NCBI GenBank assembly: GCA_039105265.1
Contig: JAPFFF010000030.1
Location: forward strand, 1,488,001-1,552,000
Source of the DNA: Tritrichomonas musculus
Lineage: Eukaryota; Parabasalia; Tritrichomonadida; Tritrichomonadidae
DNA: 64,000 nt
Direction: 5' to 3'
Shown: in pieces, positions 11,918-21,624 of the stretch
Layout of the letters: each line of letters opens with the position of its first letter
How positions within the stretch are numbered: position 1 is the stretch's first letter
The notes under the pieces: model-generated
Told to the model about the DNA's origin: nothing
The model's database searches: none
What the model saw: only the letters and a program-made list of their open reading frames with translations
Translations under genes and position numbers: made by a program

Positions 11918-12509
11918 GTAAATACTATTATTTCTTTGGTTAACTAGTCACTTTAAAAGCAGAACTATTATTTTCATATACATGGAAAGAATTATTATTT
12001 TCATTTGAATCGATACATGAGTATATGGAAAGAATTGTTGCATATGAATTATATATACCAAATTTATTGAATTTCCATTCATGCATTTTTAGGTTTCTTG
12101 CATTTAAATTTTCAAATTGGGAAGTGGAATTTTTTTTCTCTCAATTATTAATGACATATTGACTTTCTTTCAATTATTTGAATATAAAGCAATTTTAAGT
12201 TTGCATTTAAATATCTTTGATAATTTAGATTAACACCGTTTTTAAATATATAATCATATTGAAAAAAGTTATTAGAGAAGGCTAGCTTGAGCACATATGT
12301 AAAAACTTGAAAAAAAAAAAAATAAATTCGATATTTATTAAAGAAATTAATCATCTTAGTAATTCAATTAAAAAATAAAGCAAATAAAAACTTAAGTTTT
12401 TAGCTTTTAATCATATTTAATAGCAAAGAAAAAAAAAGTCAGAAATTGTTTAATTTCAGTAATGTAAAACTGTTAAATCTTTACAATTATAATAATTTAC
12501 AATTTTACA
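11918..12509. other. A/T-rich spacer between lipase and Myb genes
   Basis: Convergent gene ends flank this 590-bp spacer. It contains A and T runs and no reading frame with believable codon use. I see no RNA gene or repeat. Confidence 0.6.
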
Positions 12510-13289
12510 TTATAAAAATAAACCCTCTTCAAATAATTCATCCTGAAAATAATCGTTCCATATATCGTTTTCAGTCAAGTTTGATAAATTATCAGTAGAT
12601 AAATCTAAATTCATGCAACTTACGGAGTTTTCATTGTTTCCTTCATTTTGATTCAATATTTTTTCAGAATTGCTGTTTTCATTATTTTGTTTTAATTCAA
12701 TGGATGCATTATTCAAGATATTGAAATTTTTGTTAATTTCTTGTAGATGAAATGCAGTATTTTGATCACTATCAATATGATCATTTTTTATGTTCGATAA
12801 ATCTTGAAAACCACCAATTTGAGCATTAAAATTAATATTTAATTTAAAATTGTGCTTTCCTTTCAAATTTTTTGAAGAGGCTGTAAATAATGCCATTTTT
12901 TCTAAAAATTCTTCTCTTTTCCTCTTTTTTCTATTAAGCAGAGTGTATCTTGACTTAACGCTAATATCTGTTCTATTTTTGAAAAACTTGCTAATGTTGG
13001 TCCATTTTGGTCCTAATTCATTAAATTTATTTAATAACAGTTCGTCTTCTTCCTTGGTCCATTCTGAACGATTAATAGACGGGTTTAAAAATTTTGACCA
13101 TCTATCATGACATTGGCGTGATGTTCTATTTCCAACACAAAATGCAATAACACGCCAATTTCCATCACCAAAGTCTTCAACTGCTTTCATAAGCCTTTTA
13201 TCTTCTTCTTTGGTAAATATTGTTCTTTTCTTTTTCATTGATGTCACATACTGAGGGCATCCTTCATTTTGGAGGCTGATCAAAGACAT
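12510..13289 (-). CDS. Two-repeat Myb-like DNA-binding protein (259 aa)
   Basis: The first ATG is at 13289; an open stretch just upstream lacks an ATG. Two Myb/SANT repeats sit near the N-terminus: the first runs from TIFTKEEDKRLMKAVEDFG through WRVIAF to RQCHDRWSKFLNP, and the second from WTKEEDELLLNKF through KWTNISKFFKNRT to VKSRYTLLNRKKRKR. The regularly spaced Trp/Phe core residues and the basic tail after repeat two fit R2R3-type trichomonad Myb regulators. The C-terminal half is Asn/Glu/Ser rich and ends in an acidic segment (DYFQDELFEEGLFL) that could be an activation region. It probably acts in the nucleus as a transcription factor; targets are unknown. Confidence 0.9.
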   Translation of the reverse strand: MSLISLQNEGCPQYVTSMKKKRTIFTKEEDKRLMKAVEDFGDGNWRVIAFCVGNRTSRQCHDRWSKFLNPSINRSEWTKEEDELLLNKFNELGPKWTNISKFFKNRTDISVKSRYTLLNRKKRKREEFLEKMALFTASSKNLKGKHNFKLNINFNAQIGGFQDLSNIKNDHIDSDQNTAFHLQEINKNFNILNNASIELKQNNENSNSEKILNQNEGNNENSVSCMNLDLSTDNLSNLTENDIWNDYFQDELFEEGLFL

Positions 13290-14513
13290 TTGCTTATGCA
13301 ATCTAGAAATGATATAAATGTCTATAAAATTTTATAATTTTTATTTCTATTTCATTACTTTCAATTCTTTTGAAATTTTAACTTTGGTTTAACGAAATTA
13401 TCTCCTTCAATTCATCAAATTTATCATTGAATGAAGTCAGATTTTTGATATTTTTAAGAAGTCAGATTTTTTTCAGAAAAAAAAAAAAAAAAATTTTTTT
13501 ATAATAAATGAAATTATACCTAAATGAAAGAATAAAATTTAAAATATGAACTTAAATATGAAAAAATTAACGTTTCCTTTTTTGAAATGGTTCAAAAAAA
13601 ATCTGTCTTTTAATTGAATTATTAAAACTTTTTGAAAGGATTCATTTTTTTTAGAAGAGCTACCATATAACAACATATTATTTGATGCTCCAATATTCAC
13701 CAATATCAAATATTCACAAATGCATCATAAGCATTGACCATTTATCATTCACTTCATTCTTTCTTAATTAAATGGCCTTAAATAACTGAATTTCATTGAA
13801 ATAATAATTATATTATTTGATGATTCAATCACCATGATTGTTAATAATTGTAAAATGATCTAATTTTGATGATTTATTTTGGAAATTACGATTAATAATC
13901 AAAAATTGTTATCAATTTTCAAATCTTATTTATATAGAAATTTTTGATGTGATAATTGATTTTCTGATAATATATATATATATATATCAGATTTTAGTGT
14001 TTTAAAATAAGATCATTTTATTTAACGATTATCAAAAGCCTGAAGATGAAGGTCAACTAATGGAATGATCAACTTTTTCACATTGTTCACATTTTTTTAC
14101 TCTTTGAAATTAATAAATGCAAAATTATATAAAGTTTTTATATAAAGGGAGATGTTTATGCTATGACAAATTACAGCTTACGTCCACTTTTTCAAAGGAC
14201 TCTGTTTTTGCTTTATTTTTATATTTGTATAATTTTGGAATAAAAGAACATTTCACGATAATTTTAAAATTGCCAAAATGAAAATGTTTTTTGTTTTTTT
14301 GCTAACCAATTGGTTAATGAAATGTGAATTTTTTTGTTAACCAAGTTCGCTTTTTCAGATGAAAAACGTTAATAAAAAGTATCAATTTGAAAGTAAATCT
14401 TGATAGAACATATTTACTTGTATATTTTTTTTTTAATATTGTTCAATATTGCACAAAAAGTGAGGTATAATTAAAAAGATTAAAAAGGCAAATATTAATA
14501 ATAATTTATAGAA
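13290..14513. other. A/T-rich spacer, 1.2 kb
   Basis: Holds an A15-type run near 13480, a (TA)n tract near 13971-13987, and a 14-bp palindrome TAACCAATTGGTTA at 14303-14316. No gene, RNA or transposon arm is supported. Confidence 0.55.
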
Positions 14514-15237
14514 TTAATCAGAATCAGAATTAAAACCATCATCATCATCGCCATCGCTGACGCTGTCAGATGACATATAAAGTTTTTTCTTGCAGTGATA
14601 AACCTTCATCATCAACCTCTTAGGCTTTTTATCATCATCATCATTATCATCATAATAATCGTAATCATTTGCATCGTCGGAATAGCTTCCATAATCCGAG
14701 CTTCTTCTTGATCGATAATTCCTTTGACTCTTCTTTGCCTGAGGAATTGGAATATTCATAAAGATTAGGTTTCCACTTTTTCTGAACGTTCTAAATATCT
14801 CGTTTCCGTAGAGCTGAATCGACATGTCTCTGAAGTTTCCGCACTGCTCGAGCATGTGAAATCTAAGCAGTGAAAAGATGATATTTTTACCCTTCTTGTT
14901 GTACTTCTTCTTCCTGTAGCTCCTGGCGATTATTCCGTGCTGCTTGTCGTCGTTGTAGAGGTCGATCATCAGGTTGTTGAGGAAGACGGATCTATTTTTC
15001 TCATTTTTGACGGATTCGAAGATATTCAATATTATTCACCTTGTTACTTATAATCGTGCCAATGAGCATCTTCCGGTATTTCTGGTCTCTAAATTTTGAC
15101 ACCGGCTCTTCATCGCTCGTGTCGAGAGGAGCGATTTTGTTTGGATTCAGAGACGAATTATACTTTTCCTTATTTTTGTTAATGGAAAAACTAGTTTTTT
15201 TAATAATAAATTTGATTTTACCAAAAAATTTATATAT
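14514..15237 (-). pseudogene. Acidic-tailed protein gene, broken by a frame change
   Basis: The frame ending at 14514 is open from about 15035, but no ATG opens it: the upstream codon is TGA and the first ATG lies 20 codons in. An overlapping frame (15237 to about 15000) has equally good codon use, including NSSLNPNKIAPLDTSDEEP and RDQKYRKMLIGTIISNKVN, and runs into the same place, so the two look like one protein split between 15000 and 15036. The C-terminal part has a basic stretch (RSYRKKKYNKKGK) and an Asp/Ser/Tyr-rich tail. The upstream part also lacks an initiating ATG. Either a decayed gene, a base-call error, or an unrecognised 5' exon. The family is not recognised. Confidence 0.5.
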
Positions 15238-15424
15238 CTAAAATATTTCATAATATTTTTATATGTTTTACTCATTTTTTATGAAGATATTCAGAAAAAG
15301 AAATTTTAAAAAATTGAGGGGAAAAATTGGAAATTTTCATTAAAATTTTTAACTTTTTGAAATAAAAAAGATAAACTGCTTTCTCTCAATTTTGAAAAAA
15401 AAAAAAAAAAAAAAATACAATTGA

Positions 15425-17542
15425 ATGAAGTTTTGTGGATATAACAAATATTCCAATCTTGCAGAAAAATCAAACAAACAAATTTCAGGTGGAACCCCAA
15501 TCATCTGCCCTCCATGCGACTCCCATCTCAACATTTCTTCACTTTTATCAATTTCAGCATGCTTTGGTCATACGATATGGATCACTAGAGAAGGACAAGG
15601 CTATGCAGTTGGTAACAATGAAGATGGGCGAATCCTTGGAACGCATAATAAAGAAGTTATCAAAGAATCCCAACGACTTGAACTGAAAGACAAGGAAGGT
15701 CGTCCTTGCCAACTTATTTCAGCTGTTTGTGGCCTTTATTACACTCTGTACCTTTTTTCTAGTTCCAGTTCAAAGAACAACCAGCTTGCATATGTTCATT
15801 CAGAACACAAAAGCGGCACTCCAGTTTTTGTGAACATAAATGGTCGCAATCCTATTCATCTTTTTGGTGGCGGTTTCACAGCAGCAGCAGTCGACACAGA
15901 AGGATCAATATTTTATATAACAGAAGGAGACATGGAGGCAGGAAGAGAGAATATTGAAAAGTCAGTCCTTCCACAGAGTGAGAAGCCAGTCAGCATCGCC
16001 TGCTGCAGGTCATTCGTCATTGCATCTGGCTCGAGTGGTCGAGTCTTCTGTGCAAATGTTCCATATTATAGAGAGGCAGGTGGGAAATTGACATTTGAAA
16101 TAGTGAAAGAACTTGAAGGAAAAGAAATCATCGAAGTGTCAGGCACATATCAGCACTGTCTGGCAGTTTGTAAAGATGGGCGAGTCTTTGTCCGCGGATC
16201 AGATTGGCATGGCTGTCTGGGACTGGGAAGACGATCATCATACAGCGAATTCACAGAAATTTCAGGACTGAAACACAAAATCATTTCAGCCTCAGCTGGC
16301 GGTTTTCATTCACTTTTCATGACATCAGAAGGGAAGGTCCTCGCGTGTGGAGGTAACGATTATGGCCAGCTCCTCACCACTGAACCAGGTTCCGATATTT
16401 CCACACCAGCTGAGACAACGATCAGAGGCGGTGCTTCATTCTGCATTGCAGGAAGTTGTATTTCAGTTGTTTTTGTTGGAACAGAACCGCCAGCAAACAC
16501 GCCAAACAGACGAATCAAAGAAAAAGTGACAGATGCGACAAATGATGAAATTATGAGACTGAAAGAAGAGAATGCATCGCTCAAAGAAGAGAACTCAAAA
16601 CTGAAGGAAGAGATTGCGAGGCTTCGCGATCAGGTTTCATCGACATCGCCGCCTGCAGCACCGACCGTTGGTCTGAAGCTTCTTGATGCGAGCACGATTG
16701 AGAGTCTTGATCGTTGCGAGGAGGTTGGTTCGGGCGGTTTTTGCCGCGTGTACAAAGTCTACAAGAGGGAAGCTTACGCGCTGAAGGAGATGAACGCGAG
16801 CGAGCCAGCCCAGCGAAACTTCGGCCATTTTGTTGGCGAGTGCGAACTGCTGTGCGCGCTGGACCACCCGAACATTGAGAAGACGCATGGCATCTTCATG
16901 GGCGACGCTGATCGCCGTCCGTGCATGCTGCTGGAGTTTTGCGCAGGAAACCTCGAGACGGCCGTGAAGAAGAAAGCTCTGGGGAGCGTTGAATCAGGTT
17001 TCTGTCTGTACCAGGTTGCGGAGGGCATGAAGTACGTCCACAGCCGAGGAATCATCCACCGCGACCTGAAGCCTTCGAACATCCTCTTTGGAAGCGACGG
17101 GATGATCAAGATCGGCGACTTCGGCATCGCTCGTCTGATGACGACGGGGGAGCAGTCATCGATGACGCGCGGCGTTGGCACGCAGAAGTTCATGGCGCCA
17201 GAAATCATCAACGAGGAAGAATTTTACGACGAGAAAGTTGATGTTTACTCGTTTGGCGTTCTGTGCTTCTTCGTGCTGAACGGCGGCGACATCTCGAGGA
17301 TCAAGATTGGCGACATCTTCAAAGGCAAAAAGGTCGAAGTGCCAGAAAGTTTCTCTCCGCTTGCGAAGCGACTGGTCAGCGACTGCCTGAGCACTGAAGC
17401 GAAAGACCGTCCGAGCTTCAGTGAGATCGTTTCTCGCATGGAAGAGAACGAGTACAGGATGCTTCCTCTTGAACCGTCGCAAGTGTCAGAAATCAAGAAC
17501 AAAGCCAAACAGCACAAGGCAAAGATCCCACCATACAAGTGA
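15425..17542 (+). CDS. RCC1-repeat protein kinase (705 aa)
   Basis: The N-terminal ~350 residues form RCC1-like beta-propeller blades: [20 protein letters not shown], a central part, [19 protein letters not shown] and [21 protein letters not shown] heptad coiled coil ([19 protein letters not shown]) covers about 375-400. A complete kinase domain follows from about 425 to 690: [11 protein letters not shown] glycine loop, YALKEM lysine, [11 protein letters not shown] near 544, GDFGIARL near 563, [12 protein letters not shown] and a C-terminal KDRPSF. All catalytic residues are present. GC rises markedly in the kinase part. The ATG at 15425 follows an A-rich tract. This is a common trichomonad arrangement; the propeller probably senses or binds a partner and the coiled coil dimerises the kinase (inference). 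Confidence 0.9.
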   Translation: MKFCGYNKYSNLAEKSNKQISGGTPIICPPCDSHLNISSLLSISACFGHTIWITREGQGYAVGNNEDGRILGTHNKEVIKESQRLELKDKEGRPCQLISAVCGLYYTLYLFSSSSSKNNQLAYVHSEHKSGTPVFVNINGRNPIHLFGGGFTAAAVDTEGSIFYITEGDMEAGRENIEKSVLPQSEKPVSIACCRSFVIASGSSGRVFCANVPYYREAGGKLTFEIVKELEGKEIIEVSGTYQHCLAVCKDGRVFVRGSDWHGCLGLGRRSSYSEFTEISGLKHKIISASAGGFHSLFMTSEGKVLACGGNDYGQLLTTEPGSDISTPAETTIRGGASFCIAGSCISVVFVGTEPPANTPNRRIKEKVTDATNDEIMRLKEENASLKEENSKLKEEIARLRDQVSSTSPPAAPTVGLKLLDASTIESLDRCEEVGSGGFCRVYKVYKREAYALKEMNASEPAQRNFGHFVGECELLCALDHPNIEKTHGIFMGDADRRPCMLLEFCAGNLETAVKKKALGSVESGFCLYQVAEGMKYVHSRGIIHRDLKPSNILFGSDGMIKIGDFGIARLMTTGEQSSMTRGVGTQKFMAPEIINEEEFYDEKVDVYSFGVLCFFVLNGGDISRIKIGDIFKGKKVEVPESFSPLAKRLVSDCLSTEAKDRPSFSEIVSRMEENEYRMLPLEPSQVSEIKNKAKQHKAKIPPYK

Positions 17543-17719
17543 TGCCACTCTTAATTGACTCTTTTTATTCTTTTTATTTACTCTGAAGCGATTTAATAAG
17601 TAAACATTATCTTTTTTATTTCTTTTCTTTTTTAAATATTTACTATAACAGTTTATAACGCATTATGCAAGTGATGACTCATCATAAAATGAAGAAATTT
17701 TGTTTTTGAAAGATTTTGA

Positions 17720-18001
17720 ATGAATTTTTTGATGATTGAAAAAAAGTATATTTCATATCACTTTTTTGGAAAATATCAAAGAACAACCGATTTAATAAAT
17801 TTCATAAAAATAAAGGAAAAACTCAGTATAATTTTGTTGACAAATGAAAATAAACAAAAACAAACATTACGACCAGTTTACGTGCTCATCAATGCTTCCG
17901 ATGATGAAAAATTGAAAAGAGTGTATCTAATGAAAGATGAAGAGTTTCTATCTGCAAAAGTGTTCAATGAGTTACTTATGCCATGTACTATATTATTATA
18001 A
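17720..18001 (+). CDS. Small hypothetical protein (93 aa)
   Basis: An ATG-started frame just downstream of the RCC1-kinase gene. The second half (RPVYVLINASDDEKLKRVYL and the following KDEEFLSAKVFNELL) has protein-like codon use, while the first half is A/T-driven. No domain is recognised. It may be a fragment of a larger decayed gene. Confidence 0.35.
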   Translation: MNFLMIEKKYISYHFFGKYQRTTDLINFIKIKEKLSIILLTNENKQKQTLRPVYVLINASDDEKLKRVYLMKDEEFLSAKVFNELLMPCTILL

Positions 18002-18033
18002 CAAAAAAATAAAATCGAACGAAGTAAGTCAAA

Positions 18034-18057
18034 TTTTGAGAAGAGCTCTTCTCAAAA
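18034..18057. repeat. 24-bp perfect palindrome
   Basis: TTTTGAGAAGAG is followed immediately by its reverse complement, with no spacer. It lies 33 bases past the small frame ending at 18001. Could be an operator-like site or chance. Confidence 0.7.
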
Positions 18058-18777
18058 ATATTGAGTTCAACAGATTCATTTGATTTTGGTAGGATATATA
18101 ATATAAAGAATACTGATCAATAATTTCCTGTTTTCACGTCATGAAATTCATCACATATCGATAAAAATGAACTGAAAAAAGATGAAAATGACTTTTTGTG
18201 AATAAAAAATAGTTATCAATTTCACTTCATTTTATTATCAAACAATAAAGAATTGCATATATATTAAAAGTCGAATATATGGAGTATATACGCATTATTT
18301 ATTATATTATTTCGTTAAATTTTGATTTTCAAAGTTTGCACCTCATTTTAACGATCATTTATGCACTCAGGAACACAAAAGTTATTAATGAAAGCATCCT
18401 AAGAAAAAATAAAACAACAAAAGCAAAAAAAGTGATCAAAGAATCCTAAATTTCGAATATATTATAGATTATATTATTTAAAGTTCGATATTGAATGAAG
18501 TAAGTTAATTTTTATATAATGCCTTTGTTTGATTGAACAGAGTAAGTCAAATAGAAATCAAAGCCAATTCAAAAACACTTTTTTGTACAAAAAGTACAAA
18601 TAGGAATTGGATTTATATGAATGAATATGCATACAGAAACAAGAAAATATTTGATATTTTAATGATTTGCACGTCAATTCAAAAATGTGACAATATTTGT
18701 TGTATGATCAATTCAATACAAAGGTCATTCAAACATAAAAAAGGTGATATTTTCTTTATTAATGTTACTAATACATT
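18058..18777. other. A/T-rich spacer
   Basis: No gene is supported. A frame at 18533-18781 lacks an ATG start and has A/T-driven composition. GAAGTAAGT-type words occur near 18020, 18495 and 18540 but form no clear repeat. Confidence 0.5.
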
Positions 18778-19709
18778 TTAAAAAAGATCAGCATTGATTG
18801 AGTGGAAACCGTTGAAATCGAAATTTGAAGCAGAAATGGTGACTGGACACTTGTGCGGGTCTTCGTTTTCACTCTCGCCAACAAGTGTCGCAAAGACTCC
18901 TCTTGAATACTTCGAGTCTGTTGATAAAAGTTCAATTCCTTTGATGAAAAGAAAATCATCGCCTTTGTCCCAGCTCGGTCCTGTCTGTGTGAAGCGAACT
19001 TTTCTGCCTCGAATTGGTGCAAAGCTGACTGTCATGTCTTTGCGTTCACCATTCAGTTCTCCCGCTTCTCGAACTGACTTCACTGTTTCGCCTTCAACTG
19101 AAATGTCAAATGACTTAGGAAAACCAGAACCAGCAGAAAATACTTTGACGCCGCTGATCGTGACTGCTCTGCCGAGCGTAAAGCCAACGCTGAAGCCTCC
19201 TTTATTTGATGTGCCAAATCTATCGTCTGCATGAGGAACAAGGAGGGAGCAGACGCCTGCCGATGACTGAGATGCGACGAAGAGTCTGTTGAAGGGAGTT
19301 TCCTGTTTGTGCCCCAAGAGAGCAGGAATTCCTGGCCCTTCCTTGCCCAGCACAACTGCCAAAAATCGCTCAAAACTCTGATGAATGCGATTTTCATCCT
19401 CTTTCTTCAATGATAAAATCTCTTTTTTAAGTGACAAACTATCTCCATCTCTCGGCCTCCCATCAGAACCAAGCTTCGCTTGCAGTGGTGAAATAATCGC
19501 TGCCGACTGCTTGACGATGTTTTCCATGTTCTGCATTTGTGAACTCATTTTCTCCATTTGCTGTCTGAGTTCTTCGTTCTCTCTGGTTGCTGTTTTTGTT
19601 TCCTCTTTGATTTCGTCAACGTAGTCGAGAAGCTCGCCTGTGTCAACGTCTTCGAGGCAGTACTTCATGCTCACGCCTGACTAACATTCTTCACTCTCTT
19701 CACATTCAA
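18778..19709 (-). pseudogene. Truncated relative of the kinase-discoidin gene
   Basis: The protein from the ATG at 19668 begins MKYCLEDVDTGELLDYVDEI, nearly identical to the linker of the first gene in the window, and continues through the coiled coil, the first discoidin-like module and the start of the second (KVRFTQTGPSWDKG, RGVFATLVGESENEDPHKCP). It then ends at 18778 in the middle of the second module. Upstream, homology to the acidic linker (ECEESEEC) persists in frame but is cut by a TAG just before SGVSM. The kinase domain is absent. The gene is therefore a fragment missing both ends relative to its relative at 1-1742, in inverted orientation. Confidence 0.75.
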
Positions 19710-19712
19710 CTT

Positions 19713-19749
19713 CGCCAAACAGAAGAATCAAAGAAAAAGTGAGACATGC
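19713..19749 (+). repeat. 37-bp fragment matching the RCC1-kinase linker
   Basis: This short stretch matches 16500-16537 inside the RCC1-kinase gene at about 33 of 37 positions (shared core GAATCAAAGAAAAAGTGA). It sits directly beside the truncated kinase-discoidin relative and in the opposite orientation to it, so it marks a recombination junction between two kinase-family genes. Confidence 0.6.
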
Positions 19750-20062
19750 CAATCTTATTTTGAAATCTCAATCTTATGTTTTTTAAAAAATAAAAATATC
19801 TTAAAAAATAAATGAGATCCATTAAAAAGAAAATTCATTTATATGATAAACATAAAACATTATTATTTTTTTTTTTGTAAAAATATAAATAAAATAGCAC
19901 GTAAACTAATCTTTATAATATGATCTAAAGAATAAATGGATTTATAGACAAAATTCATCTTGATTTATAATGCGTCTTACAATATTTAAATAAAGGGCAT
20001 TTAAACAATGCCAATCAAAGCTGATATTTAAATCTAATTATTTGCATATTAAATACATCAAA
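19750..20062. other. A/T-rich spacer
   Basis: About 310 bp with homopolymer runs; no gene or repeat recognised. Confidence 0.6.
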
Positions 20063-21442
20063 TCAAGTCTCGAGACGACGATCAGGGAGCTGATCATGAA
20101 TAAAAGAGGAGTATCTGTTCAAGTTGCATTTCAAAAACCAAGGAAGCATATAAGGAGGCTCGCCCAATTTATTCTGAGGCAAAGGGACGTACCTCTGGCT
20201 CGCCCATTTATCCTGCATGTATTTGCTGAAGCCTTTTTCGAGCTCGAACAAAGTTTTATTCTGCGCAACCATTTGGAACAAGTAAGGCAGCTCGAAAGAG
20301 TCAGCAGACTCAGTCTCAGTCATCGTTTTAATGACCACAGAAGGCAAGTACTGATACAATGTCATATGAAGTCCGCCCAGCAAAAAGAACGGCGAGCGTC
20401 CTCTATTCCTGCTTGGATAAGGAATCTCCTTCATTGCGTCCTTGAGCAGGTAGTAAGTAGGATCGCCGTACGTGAAAGGATTCCCTCTGACTGGAAAGTC
20501 GGACCTAAAACGCATGTTAATTTTCCCGAAAGTGAACCAAGTTCCGATGTCAACTTTTCCATTTTGCTGGCAGTTCTTCAAAAGAAGCACATTTTGATAA
20601 TACGCGATTTCATCGGTGTCGCCAAAGCCAACAACATCATCAGCCGTGAAATAGTCGTTGTTGTCGCTGTTCCACTTTAAAAACTTCTCCCATCTGAGCC
20701 TCTCTTGCGCGTATTCGTTGCGCCAAATTCCATCATGGCCTCCGCCAGCTTTATTCATTTCCTCGTCAGTCAGGTTAAAATAAACAACTTTGTCGAGGAA
20801 CTTTTTGAATCGACTCTGCTTGGATACAATGGGCCACGTCAGAAGTTTGGGGGTGCTGAATTTGTGGGACCTTGTCGATTCCGCTATGAAAAATTTGTCT
20901 ACAACAGAATAAAGCTCATTCAAATGTATCTCTAAAACATCAGTGTCAAAGCCAAATTGAATAAGATGAGCTACTCGTGCTGGACTTTTTCTTGGCCCTG
21001 AAAAAGTGGAAGGAAAGTCAGAGCATTTGTATCTCATTTCCATTTTTTGCGTGCAGCTGTGATTGATCGGATATAATGGCTCTTTAATCGCATATTCCGT
21101 CAAAAATCGTAAAAAGTCAGTCCGCTTGCTTTCAGGTGCATTGCGAAATCCATTTGAAAAAGTGCCGTTGTCATACAATTCTCGAAGCGTTTGGTAAAAT
21201 GGTGTTCTCCTTGAATCTGATGGAACAATATAAGCCATCAAAATAATTAAATGATATTGGATTGATGCATCTGAATTAAAATAGTCAAAACGCGATTTTA
21301 ATGTAATAAGTACGAGGATAATGAATAATACAGATGCAATGAAGAAAAGTTTGGCCAAAATGCCAGAAATATTTTTGGAGTCAGCCTTGCTGATTTGATC
21401 ATTCAATTCTGCTTGTGATAAATTTGATTCTTCCACGTTCAA
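20063..21442 (-). CDS. GT17-type glycosyltransferase (MGAT3-like), type II membrane protein
   Basis: The protein resembles beta-1,4-mannosyl-glycoprotein 4-beta-N-acetylglucosaminyltransferase (Glyco_transf_17, PF04724), which adds bisecting GlcNAc to N-glycans in the Golgi. A cytoplasmic tail of about 26 residues precedes one membrane helix (27-48, LAKLFFIASVLFIILVLITL). The catalytic part follows: DVLEIHLNELYSVVDKFFIA, HDGIWRNEYAQERL, and GFGDTDEIAYY (about 272-282), the acidic sugar-nucleotide site. The start is a problem: the frame opens with no ATG before the membrane helix (the codon at 21442 is TTG), and the first ATG, at 21238 (residue 69), would omit the anchor. A 5' exon, a non-ATG start or a lost start codon are possible. 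Family identity is strong; start uncertain. Confidence 0.82.
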   Translation of the reverse strand: MNVEESNLSQAELNDQISKADSKNISGILAKLFFIASVLFIILVLITLKSRFDYFNSDASIQYHLIILMAYIVPSDSRRTPFYQTLRELYDNGTFSNGFRNAPESKRTDFLRFLTEYAIKEPLYPINHSCTQKMEMRYKCSDFPSTFSGPRKSPARVAHLIQFGFDTDVLEIHLNELYSVVDKFFIAESTRSHKFSTPKLLTWPIVSKQSRFKKFLDKVVYFNLTDEEMNKAGGGHDGIWRNEYAQERLRWEKFLKWNSDNNDYFTADDVVGFGDTDEIAYYQNVLLLKNCQQNGKVDIGTWFTFGKINMRFRSDFPVRGNPFTYGDPTYYLLKDAMKEIPYPSRNRGRSPFFLLGGLHMTLYQYLPSVVIKTMTETESADSFELPYLFQMVAQNKTLFELEKGFSKYMQDKWASQRYVPLPQNKLGEPPYMLPWFLKCNLNRYSSFIHDQLPDRRLET

Positions 21443-21624
21443 AATGCAAATAAATAAAAATATATTTCATATCACATTTCATAAGTGAGTAAATTCTTAC
21501 AATTTTTTTCTCGATAATTTGGTTTAATGCTTATATAAGAACAAGAAAATTTAATATAGATAAGATTATTTTTTTCAAAATTTAATTTTTATTATTAAAA
21601 TTGTAAATCTAGTTGGATAAAATA

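Noticed and set aside
12148-12354. 68-codon minus-strand frame
   Set aside because: Driven by T and A runs (a poly-Phe stretch); no protein-like codon use.
18533-18781. 82-codon plus-strand frame
   Set aside because: Starts at a non-ATG codon, A/T-driven, overlaps the end of the truncated kinase-discoidin relative.
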